Under the pieces are notes generated by a model that searched no databases, had not been told where the DNA came from, and was given only the letters and a program-made list of their open reading frames with translations. Both the position numbers and the translations under genes were made by a program. DNA of 64,000 nt from positions 744,001-808,000 of the forward strand of contig NZ_PYAX01000002.1 of NCBI RefSeq assembly GCF_003014735.1. The letters are read 5' to 3'. Below are positions 34,475 through 43,257 of this stretch, one piece after another; positions within the stretch are counted from its first letter, which is position 1, and every line of letters begins with the position of its first letter. This DNA is from Saccharothrix carnea. GTDB taxonomy: Bacteria; Actinomycetota; Actinomycetes; Mycobacteriales; Pseudonocardiaceae.

Positions 34475-35176
34475 GTGATCACGATCGCCGTCGCCCAGCC
34501 GCGCTGCACCCCCTACGACGTGGCCGCCAACGTGGCGGCGCACGCGGAGGCGGTGCGCGCGGCGGGCGCGCGGGTCGTGGTGTTCCCGGAGCTGTCGTTG
34601 ACGGGGTACCACTTCGACGCGCCGGTGGTGCCGTTCGATCTGGTGGAGCCCCTGATGGCGGCGTGCGCCGAGACCGGGTCGGTGGCGTTCGCGGGCGCGC
34701 CGGTCGCCGGGCCGCACATCGGCGTGCTGGAGGTCTCCGGCGCGGGTGTGCGGGTGGCGTACCGGAAGGTGTGGCTCGGCGGTGGGGAGCCGGCGCGCTT
34801 CCGCCCCGGTCCCGCGCCCGCGGTGGTCGAGGTGGACGGTGTGCGGCTCGGGTTGGCGGTCTGCAAGGACACCGGCGTGCCGCGGCACGCGGCGGACACG
34901 GTGGCGTTGGGCGTGGACGTGTACGTGGCGGGCATGTTGGAGCACGCGTGGCAGGCCGACGTGCTGGACGAGCGTGCCCGGCGGGTCGCGGTGGAGCACG
35001 ATGTGTGGGTGGCGATGGCGAGCTTCGCCGGGTCGACGGGTGAGGGGTACGACTCGGCGGCGGGTCGTTCGGGCGTATGGGACCCGTCCGGTGGGAGGAT
35101 CGTCTCCGCCGGCACCGGCGTGGACGCCGTGGTGCGGGCGGTGATCCCGGGCCGCGCCACGGACGGAGGGGTATGA
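34475..35176 (+). CDS. Carbon-nitrogen hydrolase (nitrilase superfamily)
   Basis: 233-aa amidohydrolase with the Glu-Lys-Cys triad of the nitrilase superfamily: FPELS (Glu), YRKVWL (Lys) and AVCKDTG (Cys, then Lys in place of the usual Tyr/Asp). It is a short single-domain form. Substrate unknown. GTG 34475 lies six bases after TAGAGT (34463-34468), 18 bp beyond the lyase stop, so it probably has its own leaderless promoter. Its stop overlaps, as ATGA, the start of a small frame-disrupted gene. Confidence 0.85.
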   Translation: MITIAVAQPRCTPYDVAANVAAHAEAVRAAGARVVVFPELSLTGYHFDAPVVPFDLVEPLMAACAETGSVAFAGAPVAGPHIGVLEVSGAGVRVAYRKVWLGGGEPARFRPGPAPAVVEVDGVRLGLAVCKDTGVPRHAADTVALGVDVYVAGMLEHAWQADVLDERARRVAVEHDVWVAMASFAGSTGEGYDSAAGRSGVWDPSGGRIVSAGTGVDAVVRAVIPGRATDGGV

Positions 35177-35404
35177 CCGACGGCGACCTACCCGGCTTCT
35201 GCCACGACGCGGATACGCCGGGCGGGCGGTCGCCGAGTCGGTCAAGACGCCGGCCTGGCGGTGCGCGGTGGTCGGCGCGCCGTTCTCGGCTGACGTGGCA
35301 CGGCCGAAGGCGTTGTGCTGGACGCGGACGAGAAGTCGGAGGCCGAGGAGGCGATCAGCCGGGAGCACCAGCTGTGGCTGGCGTCGCGGCCGGTGGAGAG
35401 CTGA
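35173..35404 (+). pseudogene. Small frame-disrupted gene coupled to the nitrilase gene
   Basis: ATG 35173 overlaps the nitrilase stop and has GGAGGGG upstream, but the frame then degenerates into Arg/Gly-rich sequence. Protein-like segments appear in succession in three frames: MTDGDLPGFCHDADT, then RAVAESVKTPAWRCAVVG and FSADVARPKAL, then VVLDADEKSEAEEAISREHQ up to PVES and TGA 35402-35404. Two small indels would restore an approximately 75-residue protein. Either a pseudogene or sequencing error. No family recognised. Confidence 0.45.
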
Positions 35405-35422
35405 CGTTCGACGCCCTCGTGG

Positions 35423-37183
35423 TCAGCGGGACAGCCAGGCCAGCAGCTTCCCCGCGTTCGCCACGTACGCGGCGGTGCTGATCACCAAAGGGCGTTCGGT
35501 GGGCGCGTACGGGGGTTCCGCCGGTGGGGTGCGCGGGTCGTAGGGCGAGGTGTCGTGCGGGTCGCCGACGTGCTTGCTCATGTAGGCCGTGCCGTCGTAC
35601 GGGTCGGCGGGCGGGGCGCCCCGGTAGGGGTTGGTGACGGCGTCCGCGGGAGTGAGCCAGTGGTCCTTCGGGCCCAGGTCCGCCACCAGTGCCTCGACCT
35701 GGGCGTCGGTCACGGTCGGCAGCGGTTGCGGCGCGTCCCGGAACAGGTCGGTCAGGGCGAGGTCGCGCAGCGAGAAGTAGCGCGGCAGCGGGATCGGCCG
35801 GCCGCTCAGCGGTGACCTCGCTTTGAGGTCCGCGACCTGCGCCGGGGTGAGCGACATCAGTTCGTCGTAGGTGGCACGCAGGGCGTCGGTGTCGACGGCA
35901 CGGCCGGCCGAGTAGTGGCTGAGCGTCGAACGGTGGTCGTAGTCGTAGTAGTAGGCGCCGTTGCGGACGTTCGAGCCGAACCGATGGACGAACCTCGCGC
36001 GGTTGGTGCCCAGTTCGACGAAAGTCGGGTGCGTGCGGCCGGTCAGCAGGGGGTTCTCGCCGAGCTGCTCGTCGGTGAGGCGGCAGGTGTCCAGCCAGGC
36101 GATGGCCGCCGGCACGCGGGCCAGGTAGGAGTGGTCGCCGGTCAGGCGGAAGTAGTGGAACAGCTGGGTGACGTTCGTCTGGGTGGTGTGGGTGGTCAAC
36201 GCCCTCGGCTCGTAGGAGCGGGCGCCCGCGGGCGCGCCCGCCGGTCGTCCGCCCGCGGTCCGGGACAGGTGTTGCAGGCCCCAGCCCGCCTGCGGCCCGG
36301 GTTGCTGGAGGCGGTGCAGGCAGCGCATCGCGCGGTGGACGGGTTCCAGCAGGTCGCGGCGGCCGAGCGTGGCGGCGCACATCAGCAGGAACTTGATGTT
36401 CTCGCCGAGCACGTCGTCGTTGAAGGTGACGTGCCCGGTGTAGTCGCCGTCCTCCATGCCGTGGCCGACGTCGTCGGGCAGCCACGGCGGGCGTGCGTCG
36501 GGCCACGGGGTCCGGTCCACCGCGCCGGGGCGGTGCGGGAAGCGCTGGGGCCAGCCGCCGTCCGCCGCGCCGCCCCGGAACTGGGCCTTGAGCACGAACC
36601 GGAGGGCACGCTCGACCGCGGTGCGGAACCGGTGATCACGGCGTTCCAGGTACAGCCGGAGGAGCAGTTGGGCGGCGGCTGCCGTGCCGCCGTCGTCGAA
36701 CGTGGCGTTGCCCTGGTGGTGCCGGAACTCCTCCAGCCGCCAGCCGTTCGCGCCGATCGTCGCGTACCAGCGGCGCAGCGACGCCGTGCCCGCGAAGTCG
36801 TGGACGTAGTCCCAGCCGCCGACCGGCAGCTGTGCCCGCACGAGCGCGAGCCCGGTCCGTTCGGCGGCGCGGAGGAACGTGCCGTCACCCGTGGCGTGGT
36901 AGGCGTCGAGCAGGCTGTGGCCGATCGACGGCGTGCCGGGCGGCTGCACCCAGCACATCGTGCGGGCGGCCTCCAACTCGCCCCACGTGCGGGAGAGGTC
37001 GGGCAGGTAGCTCCACACGTACCCGCCGCGGTAGGACAGCCGTTCGTCGAGGAACGCGGCGGCCCGGCGCAGCGCGCCGACCACGTCGGTGCGGGCCGGT
37101 GCGGCGACGGCGGGGCTCCCCACCGCCGCGGCGATCGCGGGAGCCGTCACGAGCAGACCGAACCGACGTCGACTGAAGGCCAT
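35423..37183 (-). CDS. Secreted pectate lyase, PL10-like
   Basis: 586-aa exported protein with a Tat-like leader (FSRRRFGLLVTAPAIAAAV). The alpha/alpha-toroid repeat pattern of PL10/pectate-lyase relatives is visible: GGWDYVHDFAG, HHQGNATFDDGGTAAAAQLLLRLY, GGWPQRFPHRPG and HVTFNDDVLGENIKFLL. It should cleave polygalacturonate and extends the pectin-degrading set of this locus. ATG 37183 directly follows a GTG at 37186. It has no CBM, and no rhamnose-regulon operator was found in its 207-bp upstream region, so control may differ from the PL11 genes. Confidence 0.8.
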   Translation of the reverse strand: MAFSRRRFGLLVTAPAIAAAVGSPAVAAPARTDVVGALRRAAAFLDERLSYRGGYVWSYLPDLSRTWGELEAARTMCWVQPPGTPSIGHSLLDAYHATGDGTFLRAAERTGLALVRAQLPVGGWDYVHDFAGTASLRRWYATIGANGWRLEEFRHHQGNATFDDGGTAAAAQLLLRLYLERRDHRFRTAVERALRFVLKAQFRGGAADGGWPQRFPHRPGAVDRTPWPDARPPWLPDDVGHGMEDGDYTGHVTFNDDVLGENIKFLLMCAATLGRRDLLEPVHRAMRCLHRLQQPGPQAGWGLQHLSRTAGGRPAGAPAGARSYEPRALTTHTTQTNVTQLFHYFRLTGDHSYLARVPAAIAWLDTCRLTDEQLGENPLLTGRTHPTFVELGTNRARFVHRFGSNVRNGAYYYDYDHRSTLSHYSAGRAVDTDALRATYDELMSLTPAQVADLKARSPLSGRPIPLPRYFSLRDLALTDLFRDAPQPLPTVTDAQVEALVADLGPKDHWLTPADAVTNPYRGAPPADPYDGTAYMSKHVGDPHDTSPYDPRTPPAEPPYAPTERPLVISTAAYVANAGKLLAWLSR

Positions 37184-37390
37184 CACCCACCAGTACCGAC
37201 GCGGCGGCGGCCGGTCAACGGTGGATCACAGGTGTGAAACCGAGCGACCCTCATCCGTCCACTGTGGACTGAATGCGCGATCTTCTCCGTCACCCGACCG
37301 ATGTCTCCGCATCAATGCGGCCTCATCGTGGTGTCCATCGCACCGACGCCCGCACAACGACGTGTGCGGCCTCACCGGAAGGTGCACCCC

Positions 37391-38005
37391 ATGATCCACT
37401 CCGTACCCGCCGCACACGCGGACGAGGCAGGCGCCCGGGCCGAGACCATGGCCCGGTTCCTGCGCGACGTACCCGTCCCCTTCACCCGCGTGCTGTCCCT
37501 GTGGGTGGGCTACCGCCTGCGCCGCGACCCCCGGCAACCCGACACCCGGCACCACCTCACGCCCCGGCAGGCGCACCTGCTCGGCTTACCGCCGCACACG
37601 GAGGTGACCCGGCGCGAGGGCTACCTGGTGCCGCACCTCGGCGACCAGGGCCCGCGCCTCGCCGCGATCACCGCGCTGGTGCACCAGCGCGGCCTCGAAC
37701 TGGACGAGCCCGGGCGCGAGGAGCTCTCCCGCGGCTACACCCCGCTCGGCATGCTGGTCACCGGCGCCCGCCGGGCCACCCACTACGCCACCACCACCCG
37801 CGCGCCGGACGATCCCGACTTCGCCGACCCGCTGCCCGACGACCCCGACGACGTGCCCGCCCTGTGGTGCCAGGCCACCCTGCTCAGCGCGGGCAGACCG
37901 GTCGCGCTGGTCCGCGAGACCGTCTACCGGGTGGCGTTCACCGGCCGCCGCCCACCCGACCTGACGCCCTACCTGACCCCGGCGCCGCCCCGACTGGTGT
38001 CCTGA
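37391..38005 (+). CDS. Conserved hypothetical protein, possible chorismate-lyase/UTRA-like fold
   Basis: 204-aa cytosolic protein; no firm family. The central stretch RGYTPLGMLVTGARRATHY followed by LWCQATLLSAGRPVALVRET echoes the RxxxLG...R...GRPV...RE pattern of chorismate lyase (UbiC)/UTRA domains, but key residues cannot be verified by eye. ATG 37391 has GGAAGGTG upstream. It is coupled to the MFS transporter (TGATG overlap), so it may make or sense the exported compound. A near-perfect element TCCACTGTGGACTGAA lies upstream (37258-37273). Confidence 0.45.
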   Translation: MIHSVPAAHADEAGARAETMARFLRDVPVPFTRVLSLWVGYRLRRDPRQPDTRHHLTPRQAHLLGLPPHTEVTRREGYLVPHLGDQGPRLAAITALVHQRGLELDEPGREELSRGYTPLGMLVTGARRATHYATTTRAPDDPDFADPLPDDPDDVPALWCQATLLSAGRPVALVRETVYRVAFTGRRPPDLTPYLTPAPPRLVS

Positions 38006-39117
38006 TGCGCGCCCGGACCGCCGCGCTCGCCGCGACGACGGTGGCGGCGGGGTCCAGCGGGTACGTCGTCGCGGCGGTGCTGACCGAGGTCGCCGCCGAC
38101 CACCGCGTCACCACCGCGGCGGCGGGGCAGACGATCACCGCGTTCGCCCTGGCCTACGCGGTCGGCTCGCCCGTGCTGGCGATGCTCACCGCGCGGTTCG
38201 AACGACGGGCCCTGCTGGTCGTCGCCCTGCTGGTCGCCGCGCTGGGCAACGTCGGCGCGGCGCTCGCACCGACGTTCGACCTGCTGCTGGTCGCCCGCGT
38301 GCTCACCGCGTTCGGCGCGGCGCTGGCCACCCCGGCGGCCACGGCGGTCGCCGCCCAGCTCAACCCGGGGCACAAGGCCAAGGCGATGGCGGTGGTCACG
38401 GCGGGCCTGACCGCGGCCACCCTGCTGGGCGTGCCCGCCGGGCGGTTCGTCGCCGACCGGCACGGCTACCGGGCGGCGTTCGTGCTGGTGGCGGTGCTGT
38501 GCGTGATCGCGGCGCTGGTGGTGCGGTCCGCCGTGCCGCCGGTGCGACCGGGACCGCCGGTCGGGGTCCGGCAACGGCTCGCGCCGCTGGCCGACCCGCC
38601 CGTGCAACGGCTGCTGGCCGTGTCGCTGCTGGCGTGCCTGGGCACGTTCAGCGTCTACGGCTACCTCGGCCCGATCACCGGCCACCCGCCCGACAGCGGT
38701 CACCTGCTCGCCTACGGCGTCGGCGGTGTGCTGGGCAACGCGATCGGCGGCGTGGCCGCGGACCGCCACGGGCCGCGCACACCGCTGCTGGTGGCGCTGG
38801 GCGGGTGCGCGGCGGTGCTCGTGGTGCTGCCGACGATGCTCACCGGTGCGACGGCGTTCGTCGTGATGGCCGCGTGGGGCGCGTTGTTCTGGGCGTTCAA
38901 CCCGCCCCTGTTCGCGGCCCTGGTCGCGCTGGACCCGGACCGGGCGAACCTCCTGCTCGCCCTGAACGCGTCCGCGATCTACACGGGCATCGCGGCCGCC
39001 GGTGTGCTCGGCGGAGCGGTCGACGCCCCGGCCGTCCCCCTCGTGGGCGCCGCCGTCGCCGTCGCGGCCACCGCGATCGCCGCCACGAACCGCGAGAGGA
39101 GGCTGGTGACGCGCTGA
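38005..39117 (+). CDS. MFS transporter (drug/arabinose efflux type)
   Basis: 370-aa major facilitator of the DHA1 type, with about twelve hydrophobic segments. The second helix to loop (ITAFALAYAVGSPVLAMLTARFERR) resembles motif A, and GYRAAFVLVAVLCVIAALVV is the fifth/sixth-helix region. Likely proton-driven efflux of a small molecule. It shares TGATG with the upstream hypothetical gene. Slightly shorter than the roughly 400-aa norm, with a small central loop. Confidence 0.87.
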   Translation: MRARTAALAATTVAAGSSGYVVAAVLTEVAADHRVTTAAAGQTITAFALAYAVGSPVLAMLTARFERRALLVVALLVAALGNVGAALAPTFDLLLVARVLTAFGAALATPAATAVAAQLNPGHKAKAMAVVTAGLTAATLLGVPAGRFVADRHGYRAAFVLVAVLCVIAALVVRSAVPPVRPGPPVGVRQRLAPLADPPVQRLLAVSLLACLGTFSVYGYLGPITGHPPDSGHLLAYGVGGVLGNAIGGVAADRHGPRTPLLVALGGCAAVLVVLPTMLTGATAFVVMAAWGALFWAFNPPLFAALVALDPDRANLLLALNASAIYTGIAAAGVLGGAVDAPAVPLVGAAVAVAATAIAATNRERRLVTR

Positions 39118-39145
39118 TCGACGCGATCCGGGTTAGGTTTCCCGC

Positions 39146-40090
39146 ATGGCCGGAAAGGTGCCTTCGGTGGAGCTGGAGGTCGGGGACCGCGTGGTGCGGA
39201 TCTCGAACCCGGATCGCGTCTACTTCCCCGCGCGCGGGGAGACCAAGCTCGACCTCGCCAACTACTACCTGTCGGTCGGCGACGGGATCGTGCGGGCGCT
39301 GCGGGAGCGTCCGTGCATGATGCACCGCTTCCCGTCCGGGGTGACCGGGGAGAAGGTGCACCAGAAGCGGCTGCCCGCCGGCGCGCCGCCGTGGGTGCGG
39401 ACCGTGCGGGTGCACTTCCCCCGGTACAACCGGCACGCCGACGAGCTGTGCGTGACCGACGTGGCGGACGTGGTGTGGGCGGTGCAGATGTCGACGGTGG
39501 AGTTCCACCCGTGGAACTCGCGCAGCGCCGACACGGAGAAGCCCGACGAGTGGCGCATCGACCTCGACCCGATGCCCGACTGCCCGTTCGACCGGGTGCG
39601 GCGGGTCGCGCACGTGGCGCACGAGGTGCTGGACGAACTGGGCGCGGTGGGCTGGCCGAAGACCTCGGGCGGGTCGGGGCTGCACATCTACGTTCGGATC
39701 GAGCCGGAGTGGGGTTTCGCCGACGTGCGGCGGGCGGCGCTGGCGTTCGCCCGCGAGGTGGAGCGGCGCGCGCCCGACGACGTGACCACGGCGTGGTGGC
39801 GGCGGGATCGCGACCCGCGCAGCCTGTTCGTCGACTACAACCAGAACGCGCGCGACCACACGATCGCCAGTGCGTACTCGGTGCGGGGCGTGCCGGAGGC
39901 GACCGTGTCCACGCCGGTGCGGTGGGACGAGATCGACTCGCTGGACCCGCGTGACTTCACCATCGCCACGGTGCCCGCCCGGTTCGCGGAGCTGGGCGAC
40001 CTGCACGCCGGGATCGACGACGCGGTGTTCTCGCTGGAGCCGTTGCTGGAGTGGGCCGACCGGGACGGGGTGGACGTGCCGGACGCCTGA
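39146..40090 (+). CDS. ligD: LigD-type polymerase/primase domain protein
   Basis: 314-aa stand-alone polymerase domain of the NHEJ ligase LigD, an archaeo-eukaryotic primase (AEP) family enzyme that fills ends with NTPs or dNTPs. Catalytic metal motif IDLDPM (D-x-D), the SGGSGLHIYV phosphate-binding turn and the third acidic site FVDYNQN are intact. No ligase or phosphoesterase domain and no Ku gene adjacent. ATG 39146 lies six bases after TAGGTT (39134-39139), suggesting a leaderless mRNA. It converges on a second AEP-family gene with four bases between stops. Confidence 0.92.
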   Translation: MAGKVPSVELEVGDRVVRISNPDRVYFPARGETKLDLANYYLSVGDGIVRALRERPCMMHRFPSGVTGEKVHQKRLPAGAPPWVRTVRVHFPRYNRHADELCVTDVADVVWAVQMSTVEFHPWNSRSADTEKPDEWRIDLDPMPDCPFDRVRRVAHVAHEVLDELGAVGWPKTSGGSGLHIYVRIEPEWGFADVRRAALAFAREVERRAPDDVTTAWWRRDRDPRSLFVDYNQNARDHTIASAYSVRGVPEATVSTPVRWDEIDSLDPRDFTIATVPARFAELGDLHAGIDDAVFSLEPLLEWADRDGVDVPDA

Positions 40091-40094
40091 GGGC

Positions 40095-40916
40095 CTAACG
40101 CAGCACGCGGGGACGGCGGCGGCCCAGCGCGAGGCCGTTCTCGACGTGGTGCAGCGCCTCCTTCTCGGTCCAGCCCTCGATGCCGTTGTGGTGCGCGGCG
40201 GCGGCCAGCAGCACCGCCATCGCGGTGGTCTCGTCCAGCCAGCCCGCGCCGACCAGCTCGCCGAGCCGGCACGCGGCGGTGAACACGATGTGCGCGCGTC
40301 CGCCCGGCCGGGCTTCGCGGACCCGTTCCGCCTCGCCTTCGACCACGGCGGCGCGGTAGGCGTCGACCCGGCGCGGCGAGGGCCGCTGGGTCGGGATGGG
40401 CGGGTGCTCCGGTGGTGGCGGGGTCAGCACGGCGACCAGCCACTCGGGCGCGGGCGCGACCGGCGCGTCCCGCACCACCCGGTACCGGTGGTGGCCGACC
40501 GCGGAACCGGCGGCGACCACGTACCCGCCGACGCCCCGGGTGTCGACGTGCGGCGCGATCCTGCCCACGGTGTTGCCCAGCGGCACGTCCGGCGCCTGGA
40601 AGTAGCGGTGCTCTCCCCCGCTGGGCGTCGCCACCGTGTAGGTGTCGCGCGGGTCCTCCTCGCCGTGCTGCCAGGCGCGGCGGGCGAACGCCTCGCGGCC
40701 GTGCGGCACGTCGAGGTCGACCACCAGCAACCCGGCCGGACCGCAGGAGATGCCGACGTTGTAGGCGCGGCGCGACCACCAGTGCCGGAGCCGGTCGCGG
40801 TCCAGGGTCGCCTCGTCGTCCCAGCCGCGCACGGCGGGCAGCTTGGTGTGCGGGCGCAGCGGCAGCACGGGCCAGCCTCGTGCGGCGGCGGCGAGTGCCG
40901 CCCGGTACCTGGTCAT
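40095..40916 (-). CDS. Bifunctional DNA primase/polymerase (PrimPol)
   Basis: 273-aa AEP-superfamily PrimPol. Motifs: AARGWPVLPLRPHTKLP at the N-terminus, VGISCGPAGLLVVDLDVPHG (catalytic DxD), TPSGGEHRYF (s-h-h motif) and VDTRGVGGYVVAAGS. Such enzymes occur in integrative elements and plasmids, but no integrase or replication genes surround this copy. The C-terminal HIVFTAACRLGELV helical region could bind DNA. ATG 40916 has GGGGGGAG at five-base spacing. Role in repair or priming is not decided by context. Confidence 0.88.
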   Translation of the reverse strand: MTRYRAALAAAARGWPVLPLRPHTKLPAVRGWDDEATLDRDRLRHWWSRRAYNVGISCGPAGLLVVDLDVPHGREAFARRAWQHGEEDPRDTYTVATPSGGEHRYFQAPDVPLGNTVGRIAPHVDTRGVGGYVVAAGSAVGHHRYRVVRDAPVAPAPEWLVAVLTPPPPEHPPIPTQRPSPRRVDAYRAAVVEGEAERVREARPGGRAHIVFTAACRLGELVGAGWLDETTAMAVLLAAAAHHNGIEGWTEKEALHHVENGLALGRRRPRVLR

Positions 40917-40976
40917 GCTTCTCCCCCCTGGTGTCGGGCAACGGGGGAAGCGCCGCCGGTCTCCAGTGTGCCGGGG

Positions 40977-41462
40977 TCAGGACTGCCGGTACAGGGCCAC
41001 CAGGACGCCGTGCACGGCTTCGTCACCGCCCGCGTCCTCGGCCTCGTCCACCAGCTGCCGCAACGTCTCCCCCAGCTTCCGCGCGGCCGCTTCGGTGAGC
41101 CGGAGGTGGCGCGACACCAGCACCGGTTCACCGGGTGCCCGCCGCAGCTCCTCGGCGACCGCGCCGAACAACGCCCCGGTGTGCCCGGCCGCGGGGCCGG
41201 GCACCGAGAGGCGGCGGAACGTGCGCTCGTAGTACTGCTCCGTGCCGCCGCGCACCCGGCGCGTCCGCGTGACGCGGACCAGGCCGGCCTCGCGCAGCAC
41301 CTTCAGGTGGTGGCCGACGTTGCCCTTCTGCGCGCCGAGGGCCACGGCCAGTTGGCTGGTCGTCGCGGGCTCGCGGCCGAGCGCGAACAGCAGGCGTTGG
41401 CGCAGCGGGTGCGCCAACGCCTTGTACTGCTCCGGCGACCCGACCTCCAGGATCTCGTCCAC
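40977..41462 (-). CDS. ArsR-family winged-helix regulator
   Basis: 161-aa regulator. The wHTH spans KALAHPLRQRLLFALG, TTSQLAVALGAQKGNVGHHLKVLREAGLV and a beta-wing (RTRRVRGGTEQYYERTF). No cysteine metal-binding motif is seen, so it is probably not a metal sensor. A C-terminal helical region could sense a ligand or dimerise. Divergent from an S41 peptidase gene over 57 bp, which it likely regulates. Confidence 0.88.
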   Translation of the reverse strand: MDEILEVGSPEQYKALAHPLRQRLLFALGREPATTSQLAVALGAQKGNVGHHLKVLREAGLVRVTRTRRVRGGTEQYYERTFRRLSVPGPAAGHTGALFGAVAEELRRAPGEPVLVSRHLRLTEAAARKLGETLRQLVDEAEDAGGDEAVHGVLVALYRQS

Positions 41463-41482
41463 CCGCTAAGTGTCTATGTCTC

Positions 41483-41514
41483 TTGACGCTTTCGCAACGC
41501 CGCTGGTCTACTAC
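41483..41514 (+). promoter_or_regulatory. S41 peptidase promoter
   Basis: TTGACG (41483-41488) and a TCTACT/TACTAC -10 (41507-41514) end five to seven bases before ATG 41520, fitting a leaderless mRNA. The only other gene reading away from this 57-bp gap is arsR-type. Confidence 0.45.
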
Positions 41515-41519
41515 GCGGC

Positions 41520-42485
41520 ATGGACACCGCCGCGATCATCGACCGGACCCGTGAGCTGCTGGCCGAGCACTACGTCTTCCCCGACGTCGCCCGGGAGCTG
41601 GACGCGTTGCTCGCCGCACGGCTGGCCGCCGGCGCGTACGGGGTGACGACGCCGGAGGAGCTGGGCGCCCTGGTCACCGCGGACCTCCAGTCGGTGAACG
41701 GCGACCGGCACCTAAGGCTGAAGTTCCACTCCGACCAGGTGCCCGACGGCGACGATTCCGCGGTGATGCAGCAGGTGGCCCGCTCGTTCGAGCTGTCGCT
41801 GGGTGGTGTGCCGCACCTGCGCAGGTTGGCGGGCGGGGTGGTGCACTTGGAGCTGGCGCCGTCGCTGTTCCCGGTCGAGTGGGCGGCCGAGGGCATCACC
41901 GCCGCGTTCACGCTGGCCTCGCGCGGCGACGCGTTGATCATCGACCTGCGCGCCAACACCGGCGGCGACCCGGAGACCGTGGCGCTGGTGTGCAGCCACC
42001 TGCTCGACGAGCCGACCCACCTGAACACCATGTACGACCGGGCGGGCGAGGTGTCCCGGCAGTTCTGGAGCCAGAGCCACGTGCCGGGCAGGCGGTTCGG
42101 CGGCGCGAAACCGGTGTACGTGCTGACCAGCGGCACGACGTTCTCCGGCGCCGAGGAGCTGGCGTACGACCTGCAGCAGCTGGGCCGCGCCACGGTCGTC
42201 GGCGAGCGGACCGGCGGCGGTGCGCACCCCCGGCGCGGGTTCACCGTGCACCCGCACCTGGAGGCGACCATCCCGACCGCGCGGGCGGTGAACCCGGTGT
42301 CCGGCACGAACTGGGAGCTGGTCGGCGTGGCACCCGACATCACCGTCCCGGCCGCGGACGCCCTGGACCGCGCGCACCACGAGGCGTTGGCCGAACTCGA
42401 CCGACGCGGTGGTGACTCGCCGGTGCTCGCGGAGGTGCGTGCCGCCCTGCGGGCTGGAAGGTCGGTTGTCGAGCCTGTTCGGTGA
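41520..42485 (+). CDS. S41-family peptidase (IRBP/CtpA-like)
   Basis: 321-aa serine peptidase of the S41 family without signal peptide or PDZ domain. N-terminal helical region (LLAEHYVFPDVARELDALLAA) and VNGDRHLRLKF are IRBP-like. The core has LIIDLRANTGGDPETVALV and the nucleophile segment TSGTTFSGAEELAYDL (Ser of FSGAEE). The catalytic Lys expected nearby is not obvious. Likely cytosolic. Divergent from the ArsR-type gene and probably under its control. Confidence 0.87.
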   Translation: MDTAAIIDRTRELLAEHYVFPDVARELDALLAARLAAGAYGVTTPEELGALVTADLQSVNGDRHLRLKFHSDQVPDGDDSAVMQQVARSFELSLGGVPHLRRLAGGVVHLELAPSLFPVEWAAEGITAAFTLASRGDALIIDLRANTGGDPETVALVCSHLLDEPTHLNTMYDRAGEVSRQFWSQSHVPGRRFGGAKPVYVLTSGTTFSGAEELAYDLQQLGRATVVGERTGGGAHPRRGFTVHPHLEATIPTARAVNPVSGTNWELVGVAPDITVPAADALDRAHHEALAELDRRGGDSPVLAEVRAALRAGRSVVEPVR

Positions 42486-42614
42486 GGGTGCCGTACGACT
42501 GCGCGCTGTCCGGTGCCGCGACCGGCGGGCGTCATCCCTTCGGGGAGTGATCCGGCGGTCCGCGACCGATAACATCGGCGGCAGGGGGCGACATGGATCG
42601 CAATGAGGTTCGTC

Positions 42615-43145
42615 ATGGCGGACGGTGACCTCGTCGGGAGATTCGCGCGCCGACTGCGGTTGTTCGACTCCAACGCCGATGGCATCGTGCGGCGGCGGGA
42701 CGTGGTGGCGGTGGCCGAGCGGCTGGTCCGGGCGTTCCGCGTGGACGGCCAGTCGATCGGGGCCGAACGGATCCGGACCGCCTACGAGATGTTGTCGTTG
42801 TCGATGCTCGCCGATTTCGGCGACCTGGCCAGGGACGAGGTCGCGGTACCCGGGTTCACCGCGGCGCTGGCCGCCGATCCCGCCCGGATGGCGGGCCTGG
42901 GCCGCCGGATCGCCCGCACCGACGCGTTGGCCGTGCGCGAATGCCTCGCGCCGATCGGTGACGCGGTGAAAGCCGAGCACGTCGCCGAGGTGATCGTCGT
43001 GCTCGGCGCGCACCCCGGCCACCAGCCGGTGATCCAGCAGGCGCTGGAACGCGACGGCGCGCTGATCCGGCTCGCCACCGCGATCCGCCCGTTCGCCGAC
43101 CACTTCACCGGTTCCGGCTACCCGGCCCTCTACGGCCGCCCCTGA
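42615..43145 (+). CDS. EF-hand calcium-binding protein
   Basis: 176-aa (start ATG 42615, with GAGG seven bases upstream; ATG 42603 possible). One canonical EF-hand loop, DSNADGIVRRRD, near residue 20 satisfies the D-x-N-x-D-G-x-V-x-x-x-D pattern; later helices (LADFGDLARDEVAVPGF) look like a degenerate second hand. Resembles the sarcoplasmic calcium-binding-like proteins of actinomycetes. A short ORF MDRNEVRHGGR (42593-42628) with a better AGGGGG site overlaps the start in another frame and may be a leader. Confidence 0.75.
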   Translation: MADGDLVGRFARRLRLFDSNADGIVRRRDVVAVAERLVRAFRVDGQSIGAERIRTAYEMLSLSMLADFGDLARDEVAVPGFTAALAADPARMAGLGRRIARTDALAVRECLAPIGDAVKAEHVAEVIVVLGAHPGHQPVIQQALERDGALIRLATAIRPFADHFTGSGYPALYGRP

Positions 43146-43257
43146 CGTCGCCGGCTCCTCCCCACCGGACGCGCCGGCACGCCGCGGCTCAGCCCGGGCT
43201 GAACGGTCTCCACCGCGCCGGCGCCGCGCTGTCGGACCCGGGTGGCAGGATTTCCCC

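Noticed and set aside
32243..35368. 1041-codon open frame antisense to the PL11 and nitrilase genes
   Set aside because: Same GC-driven antisense artefact; no ribosome site or recognisable domain.
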